Position numbers and translations under genes: made by a program. DNA of 64,000 nt, from contig MKTC01000007.1 in NCBI GenBank assembly GCA_001897535.1, positions 124,001-188,000 of the forward strand, in the 5' to 3' direction. Shown one piece after another: positions 26,086-35,109 of this stretch; within the stretch, counting starts at the first letter, position 1; every line of letters starts with the position of its first letter. The notes beneath the pieces were generated by a model. It was not told the DNA's origin. It did no database searches and saw only the letters and a list, made by a program, of their open reading frames with translations. The DNA is from Bacteroidetes bacterium 37-13. GTDB lineage: Bacteria; Bacteroidota; Bacteroidia; Chitinophagales; LD1.

Positions 26086-27384
26086 ATGAACTTAAAGAAA
26101 ACACTTCCGATTATTACTGCTTTAGCATTTTCGCTTGGCGCTGCTGCCCAAAATATTTTTTACAATAATGGAGCAAACATCAGCATTACAGACGATGTAG
26201 ATGTTTATGTAGGTTTCGATTTGCAAAATGATGCGGCTTTAGGTTTTTTATCAAATGCAGGAAGACTTACCATAAAAGGCAATTTGATTAACAATGCTGA
26301 ACTCACCGGAGGAAGCTTTACCAATCAACCAATTGGCAGCGATACTGGCGTTTTTAACCTTTATGGAAATTGGGAAAATAATAAAACTTTTAAAGCTGAC
26401 GAAAGCACTGTGAAGTTGCTTAGTAATTTACAATTTGTAAAAGGAAATTCAATTACAAGTTTCTATAATTTAGAAACACAAGAAACTCCAAATTCGGTAA
26501 AAACATTAGATAATATTGATGCTAATGTTACAAACCTTTTCACTATAAAAAATGGTGTAGAGTTTGCAACAAGAACTAATAAATTAAACATTACTTCAAA
26601 CAATACTGGCGCTATTGCTTATGACGAAAATTCATTTGTGAGCAGTGAAGGTTTAGGCCGCTTAACACGCGCCACTGCTGCCGTTGGCGATTATTATTTC
26701 CCTTTGGGTTCAAGCACTTCCGGAACTGCTACTATTCGCCCAATTATTTTAAAACCTGCCGATAGCAAAAGTGCTGTTTACGATGCTCGTTTTGTTCACA
26801 GCGACCCAACAACCGATGGTTTTGATGTTGCGACAAAAGCAGCAAATGTAGATGTGGTGAACTCAAAATTTTACCACCTTGTTAAGCAATCTTTTGGCGA
26901 TAGCCTTGCTGCTGATTTAAGCATTTTATACAAGCAAAATAGCGATGGAAGTTTTAATAGCATCGGACGCTGGCAAGGAGTTCCACAATGGCAAGATTTA
27001 ATTGCAGAAAGCAACCAATCTTCAACTCCATTTGATTTTGTAACTAAAAAGGCATGGAAAAGCACCGATAATCAAGCACACGCGCTTATTACCAAAAAGA
27101 ATATTAAAGAGTATGAATTTCCATCTGTATTTACACCAAATGGCGATGGTAGAAACGACCGTTTTGGAATGGTACAGGGAAGTGTAGCTACTTTGCAATC
27201 TTTAAAAATCTACAACCGCTGGGGGCAGCTGGTTTTCGATAAACAAAAGGAAAACTCCGACACTTGGGATGGTTTTTACTTAGATAAATTACAACCAAAC
27301 GATACTTATATACTTTATGCAACAATTAAGTTATTGAATGGTGATATAAAAAATGAAACACTTCCATTTACCATAATTCGATAA
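26086..27384 (+). CDS. T9SS type B cargo protein (gliding-motility C-terminal domain)
   Basis: A 432-residue secreted protein with a signal peptide (LPIITALAFSLGAAAQ). The middle is beta-strand-rich and unassigned. The C-terminus carries the type B sorting domain: FPSVFTPNGDGRNDRFG, then LKIYNRWGQLVFD and WDGFYLDKLQPNDTYILYATI. Such proteins are exported by the T9SS and usually need a PorP/SprF-family protein for surface delivery; one is encoded immediately downstream, although a strong terminator separates the two. The stop is followed by that hairpin at 27413-27444. Confidence 0.88.
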   Translation: MNLKKTLPIITALAFSLGAAAQNIFYNNGANISITDDVDVYVGFDLQNDAALGFLSNAGRLTIKGNLINNAELTGGSFTNQPIGSDTGVFNLYGNWENNKTFKADESTVKLLSNLQFVKGNSITSFYNLETQETPNSVKTLDNIDANVTNLFTIKNGVEFATRTNKLNITSNNTGAIAYDENSFVSSEGLGRLTRATAAVGDYYFPLGSSTSGTATIRPIILKPADSKSAVYDARFVHSDPTTDGFDVATKAANVDVVNSKFYHLVKQSFGDSLAADLSILYKQNSDGSFNSIGRWQGVPQWQDLIAESNQSSTPFDFVTKKAWKSTDNQAHALITKKNIKEYEFPSVFTPNGDGRNDRFGMVQGSVATLQSLKIYNRWGQLVFDKQKENSDTWDGFYLDKLQPNDTYILYATIKLLNGDIKNETLPFTIIR

Positions 27385-27412
27385 CCAATCAACAAAACTT
27401 TTTCAGCTTAAA

Positions 27413-27452
27413 ATGCTCTTCAAAATATTAAATTTGAAGAGCATTTTTTTTT
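27413..27452 (+). terminator. Intrinsic terminator between the type B cargo and porP/sprF
   Basis: A perfect 12-base stem, atgctcttcaaa (27413-27424) and tttgaagagcat (27433-27444), eight-base loop and eight T. The next ATG is nine bases after the T run, so the downstream gene depends on read-through or on a promoter in the stem. Confidence 0.92.
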
Positions 27453-27460
27453 GAAACTGA

Positions 27461-28462
27461 ATGAAAAAGGTAATTCTCTTTTTGGGCTATGTTTTTTTAT
27501 ACTTCAGTATAACTGCTCAGGATATTCATTACACTCAATTTTTTAATGCGCCATTAACTTTAAACCCTGCTCTTACCGGACTCACCAGAGGCGACTACCG
27601 CTTGGGTGCAGCCTACCGCGGGCAATGGACAGATACCAGCCAAACATTATACTCTACTCCTTCATTATTTTTTGATATGCCGATACACATATTGAATGAT
27701 GCTATTGGCATTGGCGGAATTTTAAAAAGCAATGTTGTAAATACAAACTCATTACGTGCTTTTACCGGATGCTTTTCTGTTTCTTACATAAAATCTTTAG
27801 GGAAGAAAAATAATCATCAACTTTCGATAGGTGCGCAAATCGGCTACAGTAATAAGTTTATCAATGCAACTGAACTGCCATTCTCAACTCAATTTATTGG
27901 CAACACCAATATTCCAACACCAACAAACGGTATAGACTACATACCAACTTCATTTAGTGTTTTTAATGTGAATGCAGGAGTACTTTGGTTTGGAAGAATT
28001 GACCAGCGCATTAGCATGTATGCCGGAGCAAGTGTTTACAATGTGTTTTCAGCGCAAGCACAGCCTGCAAGTTTAGCTACACAACGATTTTTGAAATGGA
28101 ATGTGCACACAGGAATTGATATTACGCTTGGGCGAATAGTGCATTTGCTCCCAAGCTTCCTTTTCAATATGCAGCCCAATGCCAATGAACTTTTGCCCGG
28201 ACTTTCTATTGCTTATGATATAACTCCGGCTGCGACCCTAACACTGGGAAGTATTTTGCACACCCACAATTTTTATAGTAAAAACGCAAATATCAATGCT
28301 GCTGCGCTTTACACATCATTTGATTTTAAAGGATTTAAGTTAGGATTAAGCTATGACTTTCCTATTTCAAAAACACAGAAATTAGGAGCAATAGAAATTA
28401 CTGCAATTTATATCGGCAAAAAGAAAAACAGCAAAAGCATTATCTTTTGCCCAATGTTTTAG
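27461..28462 (+). CDS. T9SS membrane protein, PorP/SprF family
   Basis: A 333-residue outer membrane beta-barrel protein. After the signal peptide it opens with DIHYTQFFNAPLTLNPALTG, the family signature, and continues YRLGAAYRGQW. SprF-type members are needed to secrete and attach type B cargo such as SprB in gliding bacteria. The cargo gene directly upstream ends in a type B domain, so this is probably its dedicated partner (inference from gene order). The stop lies one base from the convergent serA stop. Confidence 0.9.
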   Translation: MKKVILFLGYVFLYFSITAQDIHYTQFFNAPLTLNPALTGLTRGDYRLGAAYRGQWTDTSQTLYSTPSLFFDMPIHILNDAIGIGGILKSNVVNTNSLRAFTGCFSVSYIKSLGKKNNHQLSIGAQIGYSNKFINATELPFSTQFIGNTNIPTPTNGIDYIPTSFSVFNVNAGVLWFGRIDQRISMYAGASVYNVFSAQAQPASLATQRFLKWNVHTGIDITLGRIVHLLPSFLFNMQPNANELLPGLSIAYDITPAATLTLGSILHTHNFYSKNANINAAALYTSFDFKGFKLGLSYDFPISKTQKLGAIEITAIYIGKKKNSKSIIFCPMF

Positions 28463-28463
28463 C

Positions 28464-29696
28464 CTAATACACCGCACGAACTTTTATTGTTTCATCAATT
28501 TCTTTCAAAACGCTTAGCGCTTCTTTAGATAGTTTTGTATCCACATCTAAAACCACATAGCCAATATCTTCATTGGTTTTAAGATACTGCCCGAGTATAT
28601 TTATTTTATGCTTAGAAAGCTGTGAGTTTATTTGCCCCAGCACGCCCGGCACATTTTTATGTACGTGTAAAATACGGTGGGTATTTGCTTGCGGGGTTAA
28701 ATTTAATGGCGGAATAGAGTGAGAACCGGTAGTAATACCACGCTCTAAATAGTTCAACAATTTTGAAGTTACATCTAAGCCAATATTATATTGTGCTTCT
28801 TCTGTGCTTCCACCAACATGTGGCGTTAAAATCACATTAGACAAGCCTGCCAATTCCGTTTTAAAAGAAGCTCCGTTTTTTTCGGGTTCAACAGGAAAAA
28901 CATCAATAGCAGCACCACTCAAATGACCACTTTCCAATGCTTTTTTTAATGCAGGAATATCTACTACATCACCGCGGCTGTGGTTAATTAAAATTGCCCC
29001 TTTCTTCATTTGAGTAAGCGTAGTTTCATTTAATAAGTTATGTGTGGTTTTATCGCTTGGAACATGCAGCGTTACAATATTTGATTTTGAAAGCAACTCT
29101 TTTAAAGTCCTTGCGCTGCTTGCGTTTCCTAAAGGCAATTTACTTTCTACATCATAAAATAAAACGTTCATGCCTAAAGCTTCTGCCATTACACTCACTT
29201 GCGAGCCGATATTTCCGTAGCCAATAATACCAAGTGTTTTGCCGCGCAGTTCAAAACTCCCTTTTGCATCTTTTTGCCACACACCTTTGTGCGCAGCATT
29301 ATTTTTATCAATCACTTTGCGAATAAGCATGATGCTTAAACCAATCACTAATTCCGCAACCGAGCGCGTGTTGGAATATGGAGAGTTAAAAACTGCAACA
29401 CCATTTGCCGATGCAGCTTTTAAATTTACTTGGTTGATGCCTATGCAATAGCAACCGATTGCTAAAAGTTTATTCGCTTTTTGAAGTACTTTCTCCGTAA
29501 TTTGAGTTTTGGAGCGAATGCCCAGTAAGTGTACATCTTTCAACTCTTTAATCAATTCTGCCTCAGATAATGCGCCAGAAACTTTGCGGATATTGATGTA
29601 GCCCGCATGTTGAATTTCTTCAACCGCGGCATCGCTAATGTTTTCGAGAAATAAAACTTTTATTTTTTCCTTTGGATAACTTGTGTTGTTGTTCAT
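28464..29696 (-). CDS. serA: D-3-phosphoglycerate dehydrogenase
   Basis: A 410-residue enzyme that starts serine synthesis by oxidising 3-phosphoglycerate with NAD. The ATG at 29696 is chosen over the in-frame TTG two codons upstream. The sequence follows the short E. coli-type SerA: GCYCIGINQV with FNSPYSNTRSVAELVIG, the NAD motif GYGNIG (159-164), the catalytic HVGGSTEEAQ region, and a C-terminal ACT domain (HKNVPGVLGQINSQL) for serine feedback. It lies 51 bases downstream of an FAD-linked 2-hydroxyacid dehydrogenase gene; a 6-base hairpin (cgtaag/cttacg, 29708-29725) occupies the spacer. Confidence 0.95.
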   Translation of the reverse strand: MNNNTSYPKEKIKVLFLENISDAAVEEIQHAGYINIRKVSGALSEAELIKELKDVHLLGIRSKTQITEKVLQKANKLLAIGCYCIGINQVNLKAASANGVAVFNSPYSNTRSVAELVIGLSIMLIRKVIDKNNAAHKGVWQKDAKGSFELRGKTLGIIGYGNIGSQVSVMAEALGMNVLFYDVESKLPLGNASSARTLKELLSKSNIVTLHVPSDKTTHNLLNETTLTQMKKGAILINHSRGDVVDIPALKKALESGHLSGAAIDVFPVEPEKNGASFKTELAGLSNVILTPHVGGSTEEAQYNIGLDVTSKLLNYLERGITTGSHSIPPLNLTPQANTHRILHVHKNVPGVLGQINSQLSKHKINILGQYLKTNEDIGYVVLDVDTKLSKEALSVLKEIDETIKVRAVY

Positions 29697-29747
29697 GCTC
29701 AATTGAACGTAAGCCTTTACTTACGCAGTTGCTTAAGATTGTTTTAT

Positions 29748-31151
29748 TTAAAATATTTTAGAAGGATTTAAAATTCCATTTGGGTCGAAAACAGCTTTCA
29801 CACCGCGCATTAAATTTAGTTGCTCCTCATCAAATTTAATATCCATGTATTGACGCTGAATCCAACCAATGCCGTGTTCACCGCTAATTGTTCCTTTGAG
29901 TTGGTGTACTTCTTCAAAAATTTCGCGCACTGCCTTTTTTTGAATTATATTTTTCCATGCTTCATCACTCAATTCACCTTTCACAATTCGCACGTGTACA
30001 TTGCCATCTCCGGCATGTCCATAACACACACTTTTAAAGCCATACTTAGCACCAATTCGCTTAATGCTTTTTAGAAGAATAGGCAAATCTGCGCGAGGCA
30101 CTACGGTATCTTCTTCGATGGTAACAGCCGTTTTCTTTATGGCATAAGCCGCGTTGCGCCTCATTCTCCACAAATCGTTTTTTTGCGCTTCGCTATCTGC
30201 AAAAAGAATTTCACCACAACCAAATTCACTAATTACTTCATATAGTTTCTCGCACTCCTTTTGTATTTGCGCCATGTCGTTTCCGTCCATTTCTATTAGC
30301 AAGTGAGCTTGTGTTTCATCATCAATAGCAATGGTTACATCGCCCAAAAATTTACAAACCCATTCAATAGCATCGCGCTCCATAAACTCTAAACACGAAG
30401 GCACAATTCCCGCCCGAAAAACCGCACTCACGGCTTCACTGGCTTTTTCCATGCTGTTGAAAGGTACTAACATCACTACATTTGTAGTTGGATGCGGAAT
30501 AAGTTTCAATACAATTTTTGTAATGATGCCAAGTGTTCCTTCGCTGCCCACAAAGAGTTGCGTAAAATTATATCCTGTTGAATTTTTAAGCACGTTTGCA
30601 CCTGTCCACATTATTTTTCCTGAAGGCAAAACCACTTCCAAATTCAATACATAATCTTTTACTACACCGTATTTTACTGCGCGCGGTCCTCCACTATTGC
30701 AAGCCACATTTCCTCCAATAAAACACGAGCCTCTGCTGGAAGGATCCGGGGGATAAAATAATCCTTTTTCTTTAAGCGTGTTTTGAAGAAATTCTGTTAC
30801 CACACCTGGCTCTGTTGTTACTTGCAGGCTGCGTTCGTCAATTTCTAGAATGTGGTTCATGCGCTCGATAGAAAGTGTAATTCCACCTTCAACCGGCAAG
30901 CTATTTGCACTTAAACCGGTGCCCGCTGCACGTGGCGAAACCGGAATTTTTTGTTGATTGCAGTAGCTCAATATTTTTGAAATTTCTTCAGCAGAAACAG
31001 GCTTTAGCACTACTTCCGGAGCAAAAGATGCATCAACAGTTTCATCAACAGAATACTTCTTTATAGAAGCCTCATCAGTGTAAACATACTCAACTCCAAT
31101 TGCTTGCTGAAAAAAGACAATATCTGCTGCATCAACCTTTTTAAAATTCAT
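29748..31151 (-). CDS. FAD-linked D-2-hydroxyacid dehydrogenase (GlcD/D2HGDH family)
   Basis: A 467-residue flavoprotein of the vanillyl-alcohol-oxidase fold. The ATG at 31151 (MNFKKVDAADIVF) is chosen; the upstream extension encodes a non-conserved hydrophobic stretch and crosses a promoter box. FAD-binding motifs RAAGTGLSANS, SSRGSCFIGGN and GSEGTLGIIT are followed by the metal-site motif GHAGDGNVHVRI and SGEHGIG near the C-terminus. Relatives oxidise glycolate, D-lactate or D-2-hydroxyglutarate. Its place just before serA favours D-2-hydroxyglutarate, a side product of SerA, but the sequence motifs alone do not decide. Confidence 0.87.
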   Translation of the reverse strand: MNFKKVDAADIVFFQQAIGVEYVYTDEASIKKYSVDETVDASFAPEVVLKPVSAEEISKILSYCNQQKIPVSPRAAGTGLSANSLPVEGGITLSIERMNHILEIDERSLQVTTEPGVVTEFLQNTLKEKGLFYPPDPSSRGSCFIGGNVACNSGGPRAVKYGVVKDYVLNLEVVLPSGKIMWTGANVLKNSTGYNFTQLFVGSEGTLGIITKIVLKLIPHPTTNVVMLVPFNSMEKASEAVSAVFRAGIVPSCLEFMERDAIEWVCKFLGDVTIAIDDETQAHLLIEMDGNDMAQIQKECEKLYEVISEFGCGEILFADSEAQKNDLWRMRRNAAYAIKKTAVTIEEDTVVPRADLPILLKSIKRIGAKYGFKSVCYGHAGDGNVHVRIVKGELSDEAWKNIIQKKAVREIFEEVHQLKGTISGEHGIGWIQRQYMDIKFDEEQLNLMRGVKAVFDPNGILNPSKIF

Positions 31152-31155
31152 AGGG

Positions 31156-31188
31156 CAAAGATAAAACGGGAAAATTAGATAGATGCAA
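31156..31188 (-). promoter_or_regulatory. Promoter of the 2-hydroxyacid dehydrogenase-serA unit
   Basis: On the minus strand: TTG (31186-31188), 22-base spacer, TATCTTTG (31156-31163, exact -7 box). The box ends four bases before the ATG, predicting a leaderless or nearly leaderless transcript. Confidence 0.5.
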
Positions 31189-31239
31189 TAAACTGCTAAA
31201 AAATACACCTATCAATGAAAAACTAAATTCTTTCGGTAC

Positions 31240-31371
31240 TTATCTTATTGAAGTTGGAATGCTATCTTGGAATACTAGGTCGAGAAAAGTATACTCTTTG
31301 CCAAATTTTGGCTGGTGTGACGGCTTGTGCGACTTGGCAATGTCGCCATTTGCGATATTATTAAAATAGAT
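31240..31371 (-). pseudogene. Possible short coding relic
   Basis: Within the 252-base gap between the dehydrogenase and arfB genes is a minus-strand open stretch of 43 codons bounded by stops and lacking any ATG. It reads like protein (NGDIAKSHKPSHQPKFGKEY, then TFLDLVFQDS) and its upstream part is visibly richer in G and C than the flanks. It also contains an imperfect palindrome (CGACATTGCCAAGTCG). It may be the remnant of a decayed gene or part of a dispersed repeat; I do not recognise a family. No start, promoter or operon link supports it as a working gene. Confidence 0.3.
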
Positions 31372-31403
31372 TTATACTAAAACTAACTAATGCAGTTGTT
31401 CTC

Positions 31404-31856
31404 TCATTCTTTCCCACCTGCTGTATAATTGTTGCTAAATTTTCGTAACTGTTTTGTTTCGCTGCGATGTTGTTTGTTTTTTCTTCGTTCAATTTTCGAT
31501 AGCTCGGTTGGCGTAGATTTTTTACGAGTTTTGGTTTTTTTTAAAGCCTTTTCAATTAGATACAAAAGCGTTTCGGTGGCAATTTCTTTATTGGTAAATT
31601 GTGAACGCGATATTTGGCTGCTGGCTGAAAGATAACCTGTTGTATTTATTTTTGAAGCTAACTTTACTTCGAGTATTTGTTTTTCTTCTTGTGTGAGCAA
31701 AATGGAATTCTGAATGTGAAACGATGCAATAACTTTTGAACTTACTTTATTCACGTTTTGCCCGCCTGCACCGCTGCTGCGCACGGCTTTATACTCAAAT
31801 TCACTTTGTAATTTGCTAAACGAAATTTTGCCGTAAGGAGTGAGTGTATAAAGCAT
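31404..31856 (-). CDS. arfB: Alternative ribosome-rescue factor ArfB (class I release-factor-like)
   Basis: A 150-residue protein that hydrolyses peptidyl-tRNA on stalled ribosomes. The release-factor motif is present as RSSGAGGQNVNKVSSKV (GGQ intact, with alanine where GPGGQ is usual), and the C-terminus is the lysine/arginine-rich tail (KKTKTRKK, ERRKNKQHRSETKQLRKF) that enters the mRNA channel. The ATG at 31856 is used; an upstream TTG (31877) lies inside an exact -7 box (31875-31882). It is a single gene, divergent from asnB. Confidence 0.9.
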   Translation of the reverse strand: MLYTLTPYGKISFSKLQSEFEYKAVRSSGAGGQNVNKVSSKVIASFHIQNSILLTQEEKQILEVKLASKINTTGYLSASSQISRSQFTNKEIATETLLYLIEKALKKTKTRKKSTPTELSKIERRKNKQHRSETKQLRKFSNNYTAGGKE

Positions 31857-31874
31857 ACTCCAATTTATAAAATA

Positions 31875-31882
31875 CAAAACTA
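31875..31882 (-). promoter_or_regulatory. -7 box (TAGTTTTG) of arfB
   Basis: Exact TAnnTTTG on the minus strand, 18 bases before the ATG. The neighbouring divergent spacer also has a small inverted repeat (gttgc/gcaac, 31943-31959) of unknown meaning. Confidence 0.45.
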
Positions 31883-31988
31883 ATTAGATTTTGCTTTCGC
31901 ACTTTTGCAAATAAAATTTTCTGCTCTAATTCTTTTAATAGAGTTGCTATATATGCAACCGATTTATTTGTTTGAATTGCGATAATTT

Positions 31989-33842
31989 ATGTGTGGAATT
32001 TCCGGTTATTTTTCAGTTGAAAAAAATATAAGTGAGCAAGATTTAAAGTGCATTACCGATGCCATGCCACATCGCGGACCAGATGCTTCCGGAATTTATC
32101 AAAATGATACAAAAAAAGTAGGTTTAGGTCATCGCAGATTGAGTATTATTGATTTGAGCAATGCGGCAAACCAGCCAATGTTTTCGGCTTGTGGACGATT
32201 TGCAATGGTGTTTAATGGCGAAGTTTTCAATTACCTGGAAATAAAGGAACAACTTCAACTCCAGTGCAAAACACATTCTGATAGTGAAGTGATTTTAGAG
32301 GCTTTTGCGAAGGAAGGCGTAAGTGCAATTCATCGTTTCAACGGCATGTTTGCTATTGCGATTTATGATACGGTTCAAGATTTACTTTATCTCATTCGCG
32401 ATAGGCTGGGAGTGAAGCCGCTGGTGTATTTTCAACTTGAAAAAACAGTTGCTTTTGCTTCTGAAATTAAAGGATTATTGCAAAGTAGTTTCATTAAAAA
32501 AAATGTAGAAGTAAATAAAGCAGCGCTATATAATTTTTTGTATTTAGGTTATGTACCGGAGCCGTACAGCGCATACACCAACATTTTCAAGCTGCCTGCC
32601 GGAAGCTATGCCGTTGTAAAAAATGGGAATCTTGAAATTTTTTCTTACTGGAAACCAGAAGAAAAAGTAACTGAAAATGTTGTTACTGATTTTAAAGATG
32701 CGAAAGCAAAACTGAAGGAATTATTACTTTCTTCAGTAAAATACCGAATGGTGAGCGATGTGCCGTTTGGCGCGTTTTTAAGTGGCGGAATAGATTCGAG
32801 TTTAGTAACTGCATTGGCGCAGATCAATAGCAAATCGCCTTTAAATACTTTCTCAATTGGTTTTCAAGAAGCTACACACAACGAATCTAAATTTGCAAAG
32901 CAAGTAGCCAATCATCTTGGTACCAACCACACAGAGTTTATGGTGAGCGAGCAAGATGCACTTGAGCTGGTTGATAAAATTTTCACTGCTTACGATGAAC
33001 CTTATGCAGATTCTTCTGCTTTGCCAACCATGCTGGTGAGTAAGTTGGCGAAAGAAAAAGTTACCATGGTTTTAACCGGTGATGGAGGCGATGAACTGTT
33101 TCACGGCTATGGCGCTTACCACTGGGCAAAGCGCTTGAATAATCCTTTTGTAAAAGTAGTTAGAAAGCCTTTGGCAGCAATACTTTCCATGAGTAATCCT
33201 GTTTTAAGAAGAGGGGCAAAAGTGATAAATTACCCAAGTGAAAGCACATTAAAAAGCCATATTTTTTCGCAAGAACAATATTTTTTTAGTCAATCGGAAC
33301 TGAAGGAAATGTTGCTTCCAGATATGCAACAAAATTTATTATTGCAAGAAGATGTAGCTACAAAGCGAAAACTATCGGCCGTTGAAGCGCAATCGCTTTT
33401 CGATATTCGCTACTATTTAAAAGATGATTTGTTGGTGAAAGTAGATAGAGCTACCATGCAGTTTTCATTAGAAGCGCGCACACCATTTTTAGATTACCGC
33501 GTTGTGGAATTTGCTTTGAACGTGCATGAAAATTTGAAGATAAATAATGGCGTAGCAAAGTATTTACTAAAAGAAGTTTTGTACGATTACGTGCCGCGCG
33601 AAATTTTTAATCGCCCGAAATGGGGATTTGCTATACCGCTGGCAAAATGGATGAAACGCGATTTGAATTATATACTCACCGACTGGCTGAGCAGCGAAAA
33701 TGTGGCGCAATTTAAAATAGCAAAACCAGAGTATGTGAAGCAGCTAAAACAGAGGTTTATGAATGGAGAAATTTTCCTTTACAATCGCTTGTTTGCTTTA
33801 GCACTTTTGCACCAATGGATGAAAAAATATGCAACAAAATAA
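31989..33842 (+). CDS. asnB: Asparagine synthase (glutamine-hydrolysing)
   Basis: A 617-residue two-domain amidotransferase. Cysteine 2 (MCGISGYF) is the glutaminase nucleophile, followed by HRGPDASG, GHRRLSIIDLS and the FNGEVFNY region. The C-terminal synthase has the PP-loop SGGIDSS (265-271) for ATP binding, TGDGGDELFHGY and the late segment RATMQFSLEARTPFLDYRVVEFA. The operon with a glycosyltransferase (14-base overlap) and a radical SAM protein resembles cell-surface polysaccharide loci, where AsnB-like proteins amidate sugar carboxylates; free asparagine synthesis is the alternative. Confidence 0.92.
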   Translation: MCGISGYFSVEKNISEQDLKCITDAMPHRGPDASGIYQNDTKKVGLGHRRLSIIDLSNAANQPMFSACGRFAMVFNGEVFNYLEIKEQLQLQCKTHSDSEVILEAFAKEGVSAIHRFNGMFAIAIYDTVQDLLYLIRDRLGVKPLVYFQLEKTVAFASEIKGLLQSSFIKKNVEVNKAALYNFLYLGYVPEPYSAYTNIFKLPAGSYAVVKNGNLEIFSYWKPEEKVTENVVTDFKDAKAKLKELLLSSVKYRMVSDVPFGAFLSGGIDSSLVTALAQINSKSPLNTFSIGFQEATHNESKFAKQVANHLGTNHTEFMVSEQDALELVDKIFTAYDEPYADSSALPTMLVSKLAKEKVTMVLTGDGGDELFHGYGAYHWAKRLNNPFVKVVRKPLAAILSMSNPVLRRGAKVINYPSESTLKSHIFSQEQYFFSQSELKEMLLPDMQQNLLLQEDVATKRKLSAVEAQSLFDIRYYLKDDLLVKVDRATMQFSLEARTPFLDYRVVEFALNVHENLKINNGVAKYLLKEVLYDYVPREIFNRPKWGFAIPLAKWMKRDLNYILTDWLSSENVAQFKIAKPEYVKQLKQRFMNGEIFLYNRLFALALLHQWMKKYATK

Positions 33843-35085
33843 AACACACGTTTTATATCTTTCTTACGATGGAATGACCGACCCACTTGGGCAAAGCCAA
33901 GTGCTTGCTTATTTAGAAAGATTGAGTAACCTAAATTATCGTTTCACACTTATTAGTTTTGAAAAAACTGAGCGCTTTGAAAATGGGAAAAAGAGCGTGG
34001 AAGAACGCTGCCAAAAAAGCAATATAAAATGGTTGCCACAGCGCTATACCAAAAAGCCGCCAATACTTTCAACCATATACGATATTTTTACGTTGGAGCA
34101 AAAGGTGTTAGATGTTTTAAAGAAAGATAGTTTTGAAATTATTCATTGCCGCAGCTACATTACAGCGATTGTTGGTTTACAGTTTAAGCGCAACTATGGT
34201 GTAAAATTTGTGTTTGATATGCGTGGATTTTATGCCGATGAAAGAGTTGATGGCAACATTTGGAGATTAAGCAACCCGATTTACAAAGCCGTGTATCTTT
34301 TTTTAAAACGAAAAGAACGGCAGTTTTTGAGTGAAGCAGATTATGTAATCAGCCTCACCGATGCAGGAGAAAAGATTATTCATTCATGGAAAAATATTTC
34401 TAATCAACCTATTCCGATTCAAGTAATTCCATGTTGTGCAAACTTGGAAATGTTTAGCAATGCAGGTATTGATGAGAAACAAAAAATAGAGTTAAAAAAA
34501 TCGCTTCAAATAAGTGAAAGTAGTTTTGTTTTAAGCTATCTCGGCAGCATCGGCACTTGGTATATGCTCGAAGAAATGCTCGATTGTTTTAAAGTTTTAA
34601 AAGAAGAAAATCCGCAATCAATTTTTCTTTTTATCACCAATGAATCTTCAGAATATATTGTTGAAAAGGCAAAGGCAAAAGGCATTGCTGTAAGTGATTT
34701 GCGCATTGTTTCATCGCCACATAATTTAGTACCACTTCACCTTTCAATTTCTGATGCCGGCATATTTTTTATCAAGCCGGTTTTTTCTAAGCAGGCTTCA
34801 TCTCCAACCAAACAAGCAGAGTTGATGGGCATGAATTTGCTTCATATTTGCAATAGCGGAGTTGGTGATGTTGATGCAATTGTGGCGCAAACAAATTGCG
34901 GTGTTGTAGTGGAAAAATTTTCGACAGAAGATTACAGAAGTGCAGTGAAAAAGTTACTGGTAAAAACAACGCAGCAGCATGAAACCATTAGGGAACAAGC
35001 ATTTGAAATTTATTCGTTGCAAAAAGGAGTAGAAAGGTATGCTGAAGTGTATGAAAAATTGCTTGCAATGAAGACAACTTCTTAA
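33829..35085 (+). CDS. Glycosyltransferase, GT4-like
   Basis: A 418-residue GT-B fold enzyme. The N-terminal half has the acceptor-domain pattern VLYLSYDGMTDPLGQSQVLAYLERL and FDMRGFYADER; the C-terminal half begins with the nucleotide-sugar domain (LSYLGSIGTWYMLEEMLDCF) and has the late loop SPTKQAELMGMNL, equivalent to the E-x7-E region of retaining enzymes. The donor and acceptor are unknown. Its start lies inside the end of asnB (33829-33842 overlap), so the two are coupled. Confidence 0.87.
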   Translation: MQQNKTHVLYLSYDGMTDPLGQSQVLAYLERLSNLNYRFTLISFEKTERFENGKKSVEERCQKSNIKWLPQRYTKKPPILSTIYDIFTLEQKVLDVLKKDSFEIIHCRSYITAIVGLQFKRNYGVKFVFDMRGFYADERVDGNIWRLSNPIYKAVYLFLKRKERQFLSEADYVISLTDAGEKIIHSWKNISNQPIPIQVIPCCANLEMFSNAGIDEKQKIELKKSLQISESSFVLSYLGSIGTWYMLEEMLDCFKVLKEENPQSIFLFITNESSEYIVEKAKAKGIAVSDLRIVSSPHNLVPLHLSISDAGIFFIKPVFSKQASSPTKQAELMGMNLLHICNSGVGDVDAIVAQTNCGVVVEKFSTEDYRSAVKKLLVKTTQQHETIREQAFEIYSLQKGVERYAEVYEKLLAMKTTS

Positions 35086-35088
35086 CTT

Positions 35089-35096
35089 TACTTTTG
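35089..35096 (+). promoter_or_regulatory. -7 box (TACTTTTG) before the radical SAM gene
   Basis: Exact TAnnTTTG, 13 bases before the ATG at 35110. A TTG occurs at 35063-35065, 23 bases upstream. It suggests an internal promoter in the asnB operon. Confidence 0.4.
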
Positions 35097-35109
35097 TATC
35101 TTTTAGTTC

